Shown here in pieces: positions 9,599-18,977 of a stretch of 64,000 nucleotides of DNA. Where the stretch lies: assembly GCF_011302915.1 (NCBI RefSeq), contig NZ_CP049872.1:1116001-1180000 (forward strand). The letters run 5' to 3'. Each line of letters begins with the position of its first letter. Within the stretch, counting starts at the first letter, position 1. The translations under genes and the position numbers were made by a program. Source of the stretch: Thermomonas sp. HDW16. Its GTDB lineage: Bacteria > Pseudomonadota > Gammaproteobacteria > Xanthomonadales > Xanthomonadaceae. The notes beneath the pieces were generated by a model. The model made no database searches and was not told where the DNA came from. It saw only the letters and a list, made by a program, of their open reading frames with translations.

Positions 9599-9901
9599 GG
9601 AAGCTCCGCGTCAGTGAATGAGCCTCCATCACACACGGGGATTTCAAAAACCTAAGGCAACGGGAAAACGGTCTTTTCGAGCCGTCCGCACATCACGGCT
9701 CCGGCGCCGAGTGCCGAGCCCGGGATGCCTTGGCCGATCGAGGTGTGTCTTCAAGGACCTGGTCCATGCTGGACGGACGAAGTCACTGCGTGACGTCGGG
9801 GACGGTGGTACCTGTGCCAAATCCCTCGGCGATTCGGCAGATGCGTTCAATCGGCAGTTTGGGAGCGCCGGACATTCCCGGTGCTTTCAAGGAACCATGC
9901 C
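9599..9901. other. Intergenic stretch, about 300 bp
   Basis: Gap between a minus-strand membrane protein and a plus-strand recombinase. Only short overlapping frames without ribosome sites are present. It probably holds the two promoters and possibly the attachment site of the recombinase; I see no clear repeat here. Confidence 0.4.
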
Positions 9902-11320
9902 ATGAACCCCTTCACCACGAATGCCGCTTTGCAGGTCATGGGCCTGCCGCGGTTGTGCGTCGCGCAATACACCGCACTGGCCGAGCGGCCCGGCGAGCAG
10001 GCGTTCCTCGCCGCACTGCTTGACCTGGCCTTTCAAGGGCGCGTCCGCGAGGCGCAACACAGCCAGGCCATGCAGGCAGCCCATGAGTGTGGGCACGACT
10101 GGACCGGCGAGGACGAGGCGCATTGGCGTCAGCCGCTGCCGGCCGTGACGCTTCCTGAGCCTGACCTGTTGCGGGAGGCGGCGATCGAAGAAATCCGCCA
10201 TGCCCGTAGTCCGGTGACGGCCCATCGCTGGCTCGCTGCGACCCTGGATGGGATCGCGCTTCGCACGCCGTGCACCGATCCGGTGATCGAGCGCGAGCAG
10301 CAGGGCGGCGCCCGCTGCTTCACCCTGCGGGTCGCGCAGCCCCAAGCGCGCATGAACGCGGTCATCGCTTTCCCGCCCCGGTCGGACAGCCTCGCGCTGT
10401 CCGACTTTGCCTGGGAGTGGTTCGAGGCGATGGCCGTTGCCTGGCGCCCCACCACCCGGGAAGCCGTGCAGGTCATCCTTCGGGCCCACCTGCTGCCTGT
10501 TTTCGCCGGCCGGCCCGTCGAGGCGTTCGGCCGCGTCGATGTCCTGAAGCTGCGTAAGGAGTTGGCGACGCAGCCGGGCCCGGCTGGCAAGGTGCGTGGG
10601 CCGCGGCGCATCAATCGGATTCTCGATGTGCTGGGGCAACTGCTGGACGAACGGGAACGGCAGTTGGGTACCGCCAATCCCTGTCGCGGCTTACGTCGCC
10701 TGCCGCAGCGTCGCACCACGATCCACCCGTTCGCCCTTCCGGAATTGTTGCGGCTGGCGAGTGCCGCGCCGGATCACTTGGGTGACTACGTCCTCGTTCG
10801 AGGCCTGACCGGGTTGCGCAGCGGCGAGGCGAACGGACTGCTGTGGGATCAGGTCGACTGGGAGGCCGGCACAATCACTATCTCGGCGGCGCGGGTGCGC
10901 GGGCAGCAGGTGCTGCCCAAGAACGAGTACTCCGAGCGGACGATTGCAATGCTGCCGTCGGTCGAGGCGGGGATGCGTCGGCAATCGGAGCGGACGGGCA
11001 GCGGCGGTGGGTTCGTGTTTCAGACCCGGCGCGGGTGCCCGATCGATACGTGCAATTTCGCGCAGCGCGATTGGCCCCGACTTCTGGAGGCGACCGGATT
11101 GGCGAGCCGTGCCCCCGAACACCTGCGCCACACGGCGGCTTCACTGATGCTGGCCGCGGGCGAAGCGCCAATGTTCGTGGCGGCGACGCTCGGCCATAGC
11201 GACTCCCGCATGCTCATGAGTACCTACGCGCGGTTCGTTCCCAATGCACTCGGCCAGAGAGATGGTACGGCGCTTGAGAAGATAGTTGCTTCGTCGCAAG
11301 CAATGGCCATTGCGGAATAG
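9902..11320 (+). CDS. Tyrosine recombinase/phage-type integrase
   Basis: 472 residues from the ATG at 9902. The C-terminal catalytic domain has the full set of active residues: R306 in TGLRSGEANG, H407 and R409 in EHLRHTAAS, H432 in TLGHSDSRM and the nucleophile Y442 in MSTYARFV. The first 150 residues are unusual, without a standard arm-binding domain, followed by a SAM-like core-binding region (160-270). It is unrelated in detail to the P4-type integrase at the right island end, so the region probably took in at least two integrative elements. Its own attachment sites were not identified. Confidence 0.85.
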   Translation: MNPFTTNAALQVMGLPRLCVAQYTALAERPGEQAFLAALLDLAFQGRVREAQHSQAMQAAHECGHDWTGEDEAHWRQPLPAVTLPEPDLLREAAIEEIRHARSPVTAHRWLAATLDGIALRTPCTDPVIEREQQGGARCFTLRVAQPQARMNAVIAFPPRSDSLALSDFAWEWFEAMAVAWRPTTREAVQVILRAHLLPVFAGRPVEAFGRVDVLKLRKELATQPGPAGKVRGPRRINRILDVLGQLLDERERQLGTANPCRGLRRLPQRRTTIHPFALPELLRLASAAPDHLGDYVLVRGLTGLRSGEANGLLWDQVDWEAGTITISAARVRGQQVLPKNEYSERTIAMLPSVEAGMRRQSERTGSGGGFVFQTRRGCPIDTCNFAQRDWPRLLEATGLASRAPEHLRHTAASLMLAAGEAPMFVAATLGHSDSRMLMSTYARFVPNALGQRDGTALEKIVASSQAMAIAE

Positions 11321-11343
11321 CGGCTCTAGTGGCGGCCGCTACG

Positions 11344-11772
11344 TTACTTGATCGCGGCAAGGCGTTTAGCTGCCTCGCGCTTCCCGATGCCACGGACAGC
11401 CGCCAAGGATGCCCGTTGTGATGCACGCGGCACTGCCTTACCTGTCTCCCACTTGTAGATCGATTGCCCACTGGCGCCTGCCAGGAGTCCGAACTCAGCG
11501 GCTGATAGGCCTAGCTTTGCTCGTAGGGACTTCAGACCCTTAGCCGAGAAACGAGTGCTATTGGAAGATGCCTCGTCAATTTCTGCCCGAGCCTTTGCCG
11601 GCTTCGAGGCCGCTTTCAGATCACGCCGTAGCGATACGACCAGCCGCTTTAGCTCTGCGACCTCCTTGCGATGAGCGGCGCTCGCCTTCCGAATCGGATC
11701 GATTGCCGCCTTGATCTCTTTGCGAGCGAGGCGGGTGATCTCGCCTTTGAGAATCGTGCTGAGGTTCGGCAT
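11344..11772 (-). CDS. Coiled-coil plus XRE-type HTH DNA-binding protein
   Basis: 142 residues. Residues 1-75 are a basic helical region likely to form a coiled coil (LKRLVVSLRRDLKAAS); residues 85-135 form an HTH (LRAKLGLSAAEFGLLAGAS, then GQSIYKWETGKAVP). The start at 11772 has GGAGCG upstream; an in-frame ATG at 11784 is the alternative. It converges on the recombinase gene. Probable transcription regulator; target unknown. Confidence 0.7.
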   Translation of the reverse strand: MPNLSTILKGEITRLARKEIKAAIDPIRKASAAHRKEVAELKRLVVSLRRDLKAASKPAKARAEIDEASSNSTRFSAKGLKSLRAKLGLSAAEFGLLAGASGQSIYKWETGKAVPRASQRASLAAVRGIGKREAAKRLAAIK

Positions 11773-11784
11773 GGTGCGCTCCAT

Positions 11785-12244
11785 AACAACGTAAATATTT
11801 CACATCCTAACAGCGCAGGATGCCGGGGCGCCGGATATAGGTTTCGTGTTGCCACGTGCTCGCTTGCGTGTGAACGCTATGGGCCGCTTTCGGCCGAGGC
11901 TGTGTGAAAACTCTTGAGCAACTCTGCACTGATCAAAGAATGATCGTTTTGCGTCCCTCTCCGTGGATTCTGAGCATCCAACGTCTTGTCGAACCGCAGA
12001 ATTCAAGCTCGTCGTGCGACCCGGGAGTTTTTACACAGCCTCGGCCAAAAGCAGTCAATGGGATTCATGCTAGGGGCTGAGCCAGCCTAACTTTTGGCAC
12101 CGTCTTTTGCCGTTTCGTCGGCTGCCCATGGCTTTCATCTTCCAGCTCACTCGGTACAAATAGCGCGTCGCTAAGCTCCATCGCACCAGACCCATTGCCG
12201 GAAGGTTCCGTGCAGAACTGTCCTGTCCGCGCCCGGCAATCGCC
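11785..12244. other. Intergenic region holding MITE-like element A
   Basis: 460 bp between the HTH gene and the AraC gene. It is mostly filled by the 147-bp MITE-like element at 11896-12042; the remainder (12047-12244) has no supported gene and presumably carries the AraC promoter. Confidence 0.5.
11896..12042 (+). mobile_element. MITE-like element, copy A
   Basis: 147 bp bounded by terminal inverted repeats GAGGCTGTGTGAAAACTC (11896-11913) and GAGTTTTTACACAGCCTC (12025-12042), 17 of 18 bases matching, with the 4-bp duplication GGCC at 11892-11895 and 12043-12046. It encodes no transposase. Copy B at 22885-23032 is its inverted near-identical twin (one single-base indel seen). It would be mobilised in trans by a transposase recognising these ends. 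Confidence 0.8.
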
Positions 12245-13105
12245 ATGACGGCCCTCGCAACTCCCCCCGTGACCGGAATCGGGGTGATGGGCTTCGCGCT
12301 GCACCAGCAGGCGACCCCCGACCTCGCCATCGCCTATCTGCGCCCGACGATTCCGGAACACGACATTCATCGCCACCAGCATGCCGACATGCACCTGGTG
12401 GTGGTGCTGGCCGGGCATTACGTCAGCGATGCCGCCGGCATGCCTTCGGTTTGCGCCGAACCTGCGGTCATCCTCAATCCCCCGGGCACCGAGCATCGGG
12501 ACCGGTTCCGCTCGCGCGATGGCCTGTTCCTGACCCTGACGATGCCGTCGATCTCGCTCGAGCGCCTGTGCGACGGCCACGCGATCGGCGATCAACCCCG
12601 CCGCCTTCCGCGACGATCGCTGGCGCGCGCCATGCACTTGCTGTCCGAAGTCCGGCACTGGGAGCACGCGTCCCCGCTGGCAATCGAATCGATCTTCACG
12701 GAACTGATGGCGGATGCCCTGCTCCAGCCGATGCCCACCAACGGCGACAAGCTCCAGCGCGTGCTGGATCGCCTCGAGGCCGACCACGCACCGCCGCCCT
12801 CGCTCGGGGAACTCGCATCGATTGCAGACCTGCATCCTGTGTACCTCGCGCGGGCATTCCGAAAGCGCCATGGCATTGCGCCCAGCGAATACCTGCGCAA
12901 GCGCCGGCTGCACAAGGCGGTTTCGCTGATCGCCAGGCGGCGCACGCTGGCATGCGCCGCGTCGGAACTCGGCTTCGTCGACGAGAGCCACCTGCACCGC
13001 GCCTTCGTCGCGGAATTCGGCATGACGCCCGGGGCGTTCCGTCGACTGGCACTGAGCCGCGCCGAGGTTTCCCGGATACAAGATGCCCGCCTGCGCGGGC
13101 GCTAA
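12245..13105 (+). CDS. AraC-family transcriptional regulator
   Basis: 286 residues: an N-terminal cupin-like sensing region with HRHQHADMHLVVVLAGHYV, then two HTH motifs in the last 100 residues (SLGELASIADLHPVYLARAF and ACAASELGFVDESHLHRAF, ending FGMTPGAFRR). It lies 36 bp upstream of a serine hydrolase gene on the same strand, which is its likeliest target or operon partner. It is the first gene inside the MITE-flanked stress block. Confidence 0.85.
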   Translation: MTALATPPVTGIGVMGFALHQQATPDLAIAYLRPTIPEHDIHRHQHADMHLVVVLAGHYVSDAAGMPSVCAEPAVILNPPGTEHRDRFRSRDGLFLTLTMPSISLERLCDGHAIGDQPRRLPRRSLARAMHLLSEVRHWEHASPLAIESIFTELMADALLQPMPTNGDKLQRVLDRLEADHAPPPSLGELASIADLHPVYLARAFRKRHGIAPSEYLRKRRLHKAVSLIARRRTLACAASELGFVDESHLHRAFVAEFGMTPGAFRRLALSRAEVSRIQDARLRGR

Positions 13106-13141
13106 CGTCATCGGACACGAGAGCATCCACAAGGAACTTCC

Positions 13142-14185
13142 ATGCACCGCGCATTACTCTGCTTCACGCTTGCCACGGCGTCCTTCGCTGCGACGGCACA
13201 GACCGGCCGATTCGACCAGGCCGAGAAGGCCGTCGAGCGAGGCGACTACAAGGCGATTACCAGCATCCTGGTCGCCCAGGACGGCAAGGTGGTGTACGAA
13301 CACTACTTCGATGCTGCAGGCCTGGATGCGCGCCGCAACACCCGCTCGGCAACCAAGACGGTGGCCGGCATGCTGGCGGGACTGGCGGTTGCCGATGGGC
13401 GCATGTCGCGTGACTCCCGCATCTTCGACCTGCTGCCGCCGCAGCGTCGCGCGCGCATGCTCAACCCGGATCCGCGCAAGGACGCGATCACCGTCGAGGA
13501 CTTGCTGACGATGTCCTCTCAGGTCGAATGCAACGACGAAAGCGAATTCTCACGCGGCAACGAAGAGCGCATGTACCTCATCGAAGACTGGGTGCAGTTC
13601 TATGCGGACCTGCCGGTGCAGGGATTCCCCGCATGGATGCCGAAGCCCGCCGACTCGCCGCACGGACGCAGCTTCCGCTATTGCACGGCGGGCGTGACCA
13701 CGCTGGGCGAAGTCATCCAGAGCGCCGTGCACGAACCCTTGCAGGCCTATGCGCAACGCCGACTGTTCGATCCCCTGGGCATCCAGGCTCCCGAGTGGCA
13801 GTTTTCCCCGCTGGGGCTCGCCCAAGCCGGAGGCGGCCTGGGGCTGCGAACCCGCGACTTGTGGAAACTCGGCCAGTTGTACCTGGACGGCGGTCGTTAC
13901 GGCGGCAAGCAACTCATTCCGGCCGAGTGGGTCCACCGTTCGATTACCGCACAGGCGATGGCGCGCGACGACGCCGACTATGGGTATCTATGGTGGCTAA
14001 TGAAGATTCCGTCCGGCGACTCGACCATCACCAGCCCCATGATGGCCGGTACGGGAGGGAACGCGGTGTTCCTGCTGCCCGAAAAACGAGCCGTGGTCGT
14101 GATTACCACCGCCAACTACAACGAGCGGCAACCGCACCTGATGACGTTCAAACTCCTGACCCGCAACCTACTACCAGCGCTCTAA
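13142..14185 (+). CDS. Secreted serine hydrolase, beta-lactamase/class C (S12) family
   Basis: 347 residues with a signal peptide (1-19, cut near TAQ). The nucleophile motif SxxK is S69-A-T-K72. The second motif is YCT (in SFRYCTAGV), where a YxN or YxS is usual. The fold and length fit penicillin-binding-protein-like esterases and D-amino peptidases; true beta-lactam hydrolysis cannot be inferred. It is expected in the periplasm. It follows the AraC gene by 36 bp. Confidence 0.75.
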   Translation: MHRALLCFTLATASFAATAQTGRFDQAEKAVERGDYKAITSILVAQDGKVVYEHYFDAAGLDARRNTRSATKTVAGMLAGLAVADGRMSRDSRIFDLLPPQRRARMLNPDPRKDAITVEDLLTMSSQVECNDESEFSRGNEERMYLIEDWVQFYADLPVQGFPAWMPKPADSPHGRSFRYCTAGVTTLGEVIQSAVHEPLQAYAQRRLFDPLGIQAPEWQFSPLGLAQAGGGLGLRTRDLWKLGQLYLDGGRYGGKQLIPAEWVHRSITAQAMARDDADYGYLWWLMKIPSGDSTITSPMMAGTGGNAVFLLPEKRAVVVITTANYNERQPHLMTFKLLTRNLLPAL

Positions 14186-14281
14186 GTACGTCCCCAATGG
14201 GTCGAACCGAGCCGAACTGAAACTGCTGTGGTACCAACGATCATGCAAGACCAAAGCGACAGTGCTAGTTTCAAGACTGCA

Positions 14282-15139
14282 ATGCACAACCCGGGGATTG
14301 CCGTGACTCTGCGCAGAATCCAAACCGCCTTACCTGAGGACCGCGTCATCGACGACGGCGACATGCTGCTGCGGCGTGCCCTGCCGGTGGAAGGCCAGCC
14401 CTCGCTCGGGCCGTTCGTGTTCCTCGACCATTACCGCCACCAAAGCCGGCGCGGGATCGGCGACAAGCCGCATCCGCATGCGGGCATCGAGGTGATCAGC
14501 TACTTGCTCGACGGCAGCGTGGAGCATCGCGACAGCGTCGGCTTCAGCGACCGCCTCGGCCCCGGCGACGCGCAATGGATCCGCGCTGGGCGCGGCATGC
14601 TGCATGCGGAGCAGCCGGCCGGCGGCCGCCACGGCCTGCAGTTGTGGACCAGCCTGCCGCCGTCGATGAAATTCGCCGAGCCGGACTACGCCTCGTTCCG
14701 CGCTGCCGACATTCCCGAGCTGAACCTGCCAGGCGCCCGCGTCCGCGTCATCGCCGGCAAGGTGGACGGCGTGGCCGGGCCGATGCGCAACGCGACACCG
14801 ACGGTGTTCGTGCATGTGCAACTGGAGCCGGGCGCCGCGGTCGAGCTGGACGTCGATGCCGAGGAGCTCGGCTGCTACGTGCTGGAAGGCGCGCTCGCGG
14901 GGCCGGACGGCGAAACGCTGGCGCCGGGAACGCTGGTCGTGTTCGGCCCCGGCGCGCGGGTCGGATTGCAGGCCGCGGCCGGGCTGCCGGCCAATGTCGC
15001 CCTGCTCGGCGGCGCTCCGGTCGAAGGCGAGCTGATTTTCGACGGACCCTTCGTGATGGACACGCCGGAGCGCATCGTGCAGGCGAAGCGCGACTTCCTC
15101 GCCGGCAAGATGGGCAGGCTCGACGGCGTGCCGTTCTGA
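14282..15139 (+). CDS. Pirin family protein
   Basis: 285 residues (in-frame starts at 14228 and 14243 would extend it). The bicupin fold has the pirin N-terminal signature: LGPFVFLDHY, HPHAGIEVISYLLDG, then HRDSVG and WIRAGRGMLHAEQP, which contain the conserved metal-binding His and Glu residues. Bacterial pirins include quercetinase-like enzymes and redox or stress-linked proteins; the substrate here is unknown. It converges with doxX. Confidence 0.85.
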   Translation: MHNPGIAVTLRRIQTALPEDRVIDDGDMLLRRALPVEGQPSLGPFVFLDHYRHQSRRGIGDKPHPHAGIEVISYLLDGSVEHRDSVGFSDRLGPGDAQWIRAGRGMLHAEQPAGGRHGLQLWTSLPPSMKFAEPDYASFRAADIPELNLPGARVRVIAGKVDGVAGPMRNATPTVFVHVQLEPGAAVELDVDAEELGCYVLEGALAGPDGETLAPGTLVVFGPGARVGLQAAAGLPANVALLGGAPVEGELIFDGPFVMDTPERIVQAKRDFLAGKMGRLDGVPF

Positions 15140-15163
15140 CCGGCGGCCCGACCGTGAATTGAG

Positions 15164-15556
15164 CTACGGCAGGTAGGCGAACACGCCCGTCGGCGCTCCG
15201 CCGAACAGGGACATCGCCCCCGCGCCCACGATCGCCAGGACGAAGAAGCCGCCGGCCATGCCCACGTGCGCCAGCAACTGGTTGATGTCGTTCTTGTGGG
15301 CCGTGTAACCCGTCACCAGACACCACAGACCTAGCAGGACGCTGAACGTACGCGCGGGATAGCCAAGGCACACGCCCACGCCGCCGATGAGTTCGCAGAA
15401 ACCCACCAGATAGGCCAGGGCCTTGGCATCCGGCAGGCCCATCGACGCAAGCACGGGCACCAGCTTGGCTTCGCCGCCACGCAGTTTCATCGTTCCCCAG
15501 AGGATGAATGGGACGCCCAGGAAAAGTCGGGCAACCAGTAGTGCTTCGTCATGCAT
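15164..15556 (-). CDS. DoxX family inner membrane protein
   Basis: 130 residues with four predicted TM helices and the family features LLVARLFLGVPFILWG at the N-terminus and GLPDAKALAYLVGFCELIGG in the middle. DoxX-type proteins occur with oxidoreductases and in thiol or oxidative stress contexts. It lies 45 bp downstream of the YdeP-like gene on the same strand and probably shares its transcript. Confidence 0.8.
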   Translation of the reverse strand: MHDEALLVARLFLGVPFILWGTMKLRGGEAKLVPVLASMGLPDAKALAYLVGFCELIGGVGVCLGYPARTFSVLLGLWCLVTGYTAHKNDINQLLAHVGMAGGFFVLAIVGAGAMSLFGGAPTGVFAYLP

Positions 15557-15601
15557 CGGTGTTCTCCCCAGTGTGGAACCACCAGTTCGATAACGCAGGC
15601 C

Positions 15602-17866
15602 TCAGGCCACCACTCGCACCGGGATCGACTTCGCCGCGGGTGTGCCGCTCATGCGGTCGTAGTAATCCAGCGGGATCAGTGGGTTGAGTTCCGGGTAATA
15701 GCCGGCGATGGCGCCGCGCGGCATCGGGTAATCGAGCACGGTCAGGCCGTCGATGCGTCGCGGGATGCCGTCGTCGCTGAAGGCTTCCAGCGCGACCTTG
15801 TCGTATTCCTTCAGACCACGGTCGGCGATGTCCTGCGCGTTCATGAACAACACCATGCGGTCGTTGTACACGCCCCGGTAGCGATCGTTGTAACTGTAGA
15901 TCGTGGTGTTGAATTGATCGTGCGAACGCACCGTGGCCAGGCGCAGCATGGCCGGATCGTCGATGGGGTCGTCGGGATACAGGCCGGGCATGACCAGGAA
16001 ATTCGCCTTGCCGTTGGGCGTGGGCCACACGCGCCGGCGCGGCGGCACGTCCAGCAAGAAGCCCGCAGGATTGCGGATCTTCGTGTTGAAGTCGGTGTAG
16101 ATCTGCGGATACACCTTGGCGATGAGGTCGCGGATCGCATCGTAGTCGTCGACATAGCGACCCCAATCGAGCTTGCTGTCGGGCAGCGCGGCCATCGCCA
16201 TGCGGCAGACGATCTCCACTTCCGGTTTCGCGTCCGGACTGGCCGGATCCAGCACCCCGCGCGAGGCGGTGACCGTCGACATCGAATCCTCGATGGTCAC
16301 GAACTGCTCGCCGTTGGCGGTTTCGATCCGTTCCGAGCGCGCCACCACCGGCAGGATCAACGCCTCCTTGCCGTGCACGAGGTGCCCGCGGTTGAGCTTG
16401 GTGGCAATGCCGACGGTGAGCTCGAGCTTGCGCATCGCCGCGTAGGCCTGCTCGGTGTCCGGCACCGCGCGCACGAAATTCCCGCCCATGCCGATGAACA
16501 CCTTGGCCGTGCCCGCCTGCATCGCCATCACGCTCTCGATGGCGTGGTGGCCGTGTTCGCGCGGCGGCTCGAAGCCGAACACGTCGCGCACGCGATCCAA
16601 GTAGGCCTGCGAGGGCTTTTCGTCGATGCCGACGGTGCGGTCGCCCTGCACGTTGGAATGGCCGCGGATCGGGCTGATGCCGGCGCCCGGCTTGCCGTAG
16701 TTGCCCTTGAGCAGCAGCAGGTTCGACAGCTGCTGCAGCAGCTGCGATCCGTACTGGTGCTGGGTCAGTCCCATGCCGTAGCAGATGACGGTGGCATTGG
16801 AGCGGATGTAGATCTCCGCGCAGCGGCGGATCTGTTCCTCGGTGAGCCCGGAAATGGCCACGATCTGCGCCCAGTCCTGCGCCAGTGCGTCCTCGCGTAC
16901 CGCGTCGATGCCGACGGTGTGTTCGCGGATGAAGTCGTGATCGAGCACCGTTTCGCCGGCGGCCTCGCGCTCGAACATCACCCGCATGATGCCCTTGAAG
17001 AAGGCCAGGTCGCCGCCGATCCTGATGTGCGCGAACTCGCTGCTGATCGGGGTGGAACCGAAGGTCGCCATCTGCACGATGTCCTGCGGCTCGGTGAAGC
17101 GGATCAGCGCGCGCTCCGGCATCGGGTTGACCGCGACGATGGGGATGCCGCGTTTCCGCGCCTCCACCAGGTTGGTCATCATCCGCGGCGAATTGGTACC
17201 GGTGTTCTGGCCGATCACGAAGATCGCCTCGGCGCGGTCGAAGTCCTCCAGGGTGACGGTGCCCTTGCCGACGCCGATCACCGGCGGCAGCCCGCGGCTG
17301 GTCGGCTCGTGGCACATGTTCGAGCAGTCGGGGAAATTGTTGGTGCCGAACTCGCGCACGAAGATCGAGTACAGGAACGCGGCCTCGTTCGGCGTGCGCC
17401 CCGAGGTGTAGAACTCCGCGTGGTGCGGGCTGTCCAGCGCACGCAGGTGGCGGCCGATCACCTCGAACGCTTCTTCCCAGCTGCATGGCACGTAGTGGTC
17501 GGTCGCCGCGTCGTAGCGCATCGGCTCGGTCAGGCGGCCCTGCATCTCCAGCCAATAGTCCGACTGCTCCATCAGCTCGGTGACGCTGTGCTGCGCGAAG
17601 AAATCGCGGGTGACGCGGAACTTGGTGGCCTCGTGCGCCAGCGCCTTGGCCCCGTTCTCGCAGAAATCGAAGATCTTCTCGCAGGCCTGGTCCGGGAAGG
17701 CGCAGCTCGGGCACTTGAAGCCGCCCGGTTTGTTCATCTTCAGCAGCGCTTCGGATCCCTTCACGATCACGCTCTGTTGCAGCAGCACTTTGGCGGTCGC
17801 CGCCGCGGCGCCCCAGCCGCCAGCCGGCGCGTTGTAGGTCTTGTAGCGGGGTTTGTGCTCGGCCAT
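15602..17866 (-). CDS. FdhF/YdeP-family molybdopterin oxidoreductase
   Basis: 754 residues from the ATG at 17866. Molybdopterin oxidoreductase domain (about 110-500) with EFYTSGRTPNEAAFLYS, NNFPDCSNMCHEPTSRGL and IFVIGQNTGTNSPRM, and a C-terminal dinucleotide-binding domain (from about 600). The N-terminus has cysteines 52, 55, 62 and 69, a spacing unlike the usual formate dehydrogenase iron-sulphur motif. YdeP homologues are linked to acid resistance; the physiological substrate is unclear. It forms a likely operon with doxX and is divergent from the bestrophin gene. Confidence 0.88.
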   Translation of the reverse strand: MAEHKPRYKTYNAPAGGWGAAAATAKVLLQQSVIVKGSEALLKMNKPGGFKCPSCAFPDQACEKIFDFCENGAKALAHEATKFRVTRDFFAQHSVTELMEQSDYWLEMQGRLTEPMRYDAATDHYVPCSWEEAFEVIGRHLRALDSPHHAEFYTSGRTPNEAAFLYSIFVREFGTNNFPDCSNMCHEPTSRGLPPVIGVGKGTVTLEDFDRAEAIFVIGQNTGTNSPRMMTNLVEARKRGIPIVAVNPMPERALIRFTEPQDIVQMATFGSTPISSEFAHIRIGGDLAFFKGIMRVMFEREAAGETVLDHDFIREHTVGIDAVREDALAQDWAQIVAISGLTEEQIRRCAEIYIRSNATVICYGMGLTQHQYGSQLLQQLSNLLLLKGNYGKPGAGISPIRGHSNVQGDRTVGIDEKPSQAYLDRVRDVFGFEPPREHGHHAIESVMAMQAGTAKVFIGMGGNFVRAVPDTEQAYAAMRKLELTVGIATKLNRGHLVHGKEALILPVVARSERIETANGEQFVTIEDSMSTVTASRGVLDPASPDAKPEVEIVCRMAMAALPDSKLDWGRYVDDYDAIRDLIAKVYPQIYTDFNTKIRNPAGFLLDVPPRRRVWPTPNGKANFLVMPGLYPDDPIDDPAMLRLATVRSHDQFNTTIYSYNDRYRGVYNDRMVLFMNAQDIADRGLKEYDKVALEAFSDDGIPRRIDGLTVLDYPMPRGAIAGYYPELNPLIPLDYYDRMSGTPAAKSIPVRVVA

Positions 17867-17986
17867 GGGGGCGTGCTCCAGCGCGTGGTTGCCATGGACG
17901 ACTTTACGCCCATTCCCCACGCGTGGAAGATCAGGGCGCCGCCGGCATTTTCTCGCCGGACCCACCGCACCAGAGGCCCATCGAGA

Positions 17987-18883
17987 ATGTTCGTCAGGCA
18001 ACAACCCACGCTCCAGGACATCCTGTTCGCGATCAACGGCTCGATCCTGCCGCGGATCGCATTGCGGCTGGGGTTGATCGCCTTCGTCAGCGTGGTCGCG
18101 GTGTATGCGGCCGCGCACCATCCCGGCATCTTCGCGCGGATCAGCGCGGTACCGTTCACCCTGATCGGCATCGCGCTGTCGGTGTTCATGAGCTTCCGCA
18201 ACAACGCCTGCTATGCGCGCTGGTGGGAAGGACGCCAGTTGTGGGGTGAATTGATCATCGCCTGTCGTTCGTTCGCGCGCGAGACGGCGACGCTGGACGA
18301 GCCCGAACGCCGCCGGCTCTTGCATGGCCTGTGCGGCTTTACCGCGGGTCTGGCGGCGCACCTGCGCCGCGAAGACGAAACAGCGGCGATCGCGAGTTGG
18401 CATGACCTCGGCAAGGCCGCGACCGGTCCAAATCCCACCGACGCTGTATTGCATGCGCTCGGCAAGGACTGCCTGGAACTGAAGCGGCATCAGCGCATCG
18501 ATGCAATCCACTACTCGGTACTGGAAGCACAGCTGTCCCAACTCTCGCATGTGCAGGGTGGCTGCGAGCGCATCCTCAACACGCCGCTGCCCTTCGCCTA
18601 TTCGCTGCTGCTGCACCGCACGGCGCTGGTGTTCTGCATCACCCTGCCGTTCGCGCTGGCCGGTTCGCTGGGCGGGTGGACGCTGCTGCCGGTGCTGTTG
18701 ATTGCCTACACCTTCTTCGGTCTGGATGCACTGGGCCACCAGCTCGAGGATCCGTTCGCGCTGCAGCCGAACTCCCTGCCACTGCATGCGATGCAGCGCA
18801 CCATCGAGCGTGAGATGCTGGCATCGCTCGGGGAAACTGAGCTACCGCCGCCACTCGCGCCGCAAAAATGGGTGCTGAACTGA
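17987..18883 (+). CDS. Bestrophin family (YneE-like) channel protein
   Basis: 298 residues. The start at 17987 gives the typical N-terminus MFVRQQPTLQDILFAINGSIL. Family features include FTLIGIALSVFMSFRNN followed by CYARWWEGRQLWGELI, and HRTALVFCITLPFAL and DALGHQLEDPF in the C-terminal half. Bacterial bestrophins form pentameric ion channels in the inner membrane. It is divergent from the YdeP-like gene across 120 bp. Confidence 0.88.
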   Translation: MFVRQQPTLQDILFAINGSILPRIALRLGLIAFVSVVAVYAAAHHPGIFARISAVPFTLIGIALSVFMSFRNNACYARWWEGRQLWGELIIACRSFARETATLDEPERRRLLHGLCGFTAGLAAHLRREDETAAIASWHDLGKAATGPNPTDAVLHALGKDCLELKRHQRIDAIHYSVLEAQLSQLSHVQGGCERILNTPLPFAYSLLLHRTALVFCITLPFALAGSLGGWTLLPVLLIAYTFFGLDALGHQLEDPFALQPNSLPLHAMQRTIEREMLASLGETELPPPLAPQKWVLN

Positions 18884-18977
18884 GGCTGCCGTGAGGCGAG
18901 AAAAGCATGGCTCAGACGCATGAACTCGTCCGGCTCATGCATCCTCGGCTGCGCAGAAGAACCCGTGACGATCCTTT

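Noticed and set aside
12065..13147. Minus-strand frame opposite the AraC gene
   Set aside because: Overlaps a clear AraC regulator and has shadow-like composition.
15551..17986. Long plus-strand open frame opposite the YdeP-like gene
   Set aside because: Composition is typical of a high-GC antisense shadow; the minus strand encodes a clear molybdoenzyme. Only the 3' part (17987 on) is a real gene, the bestrophin.
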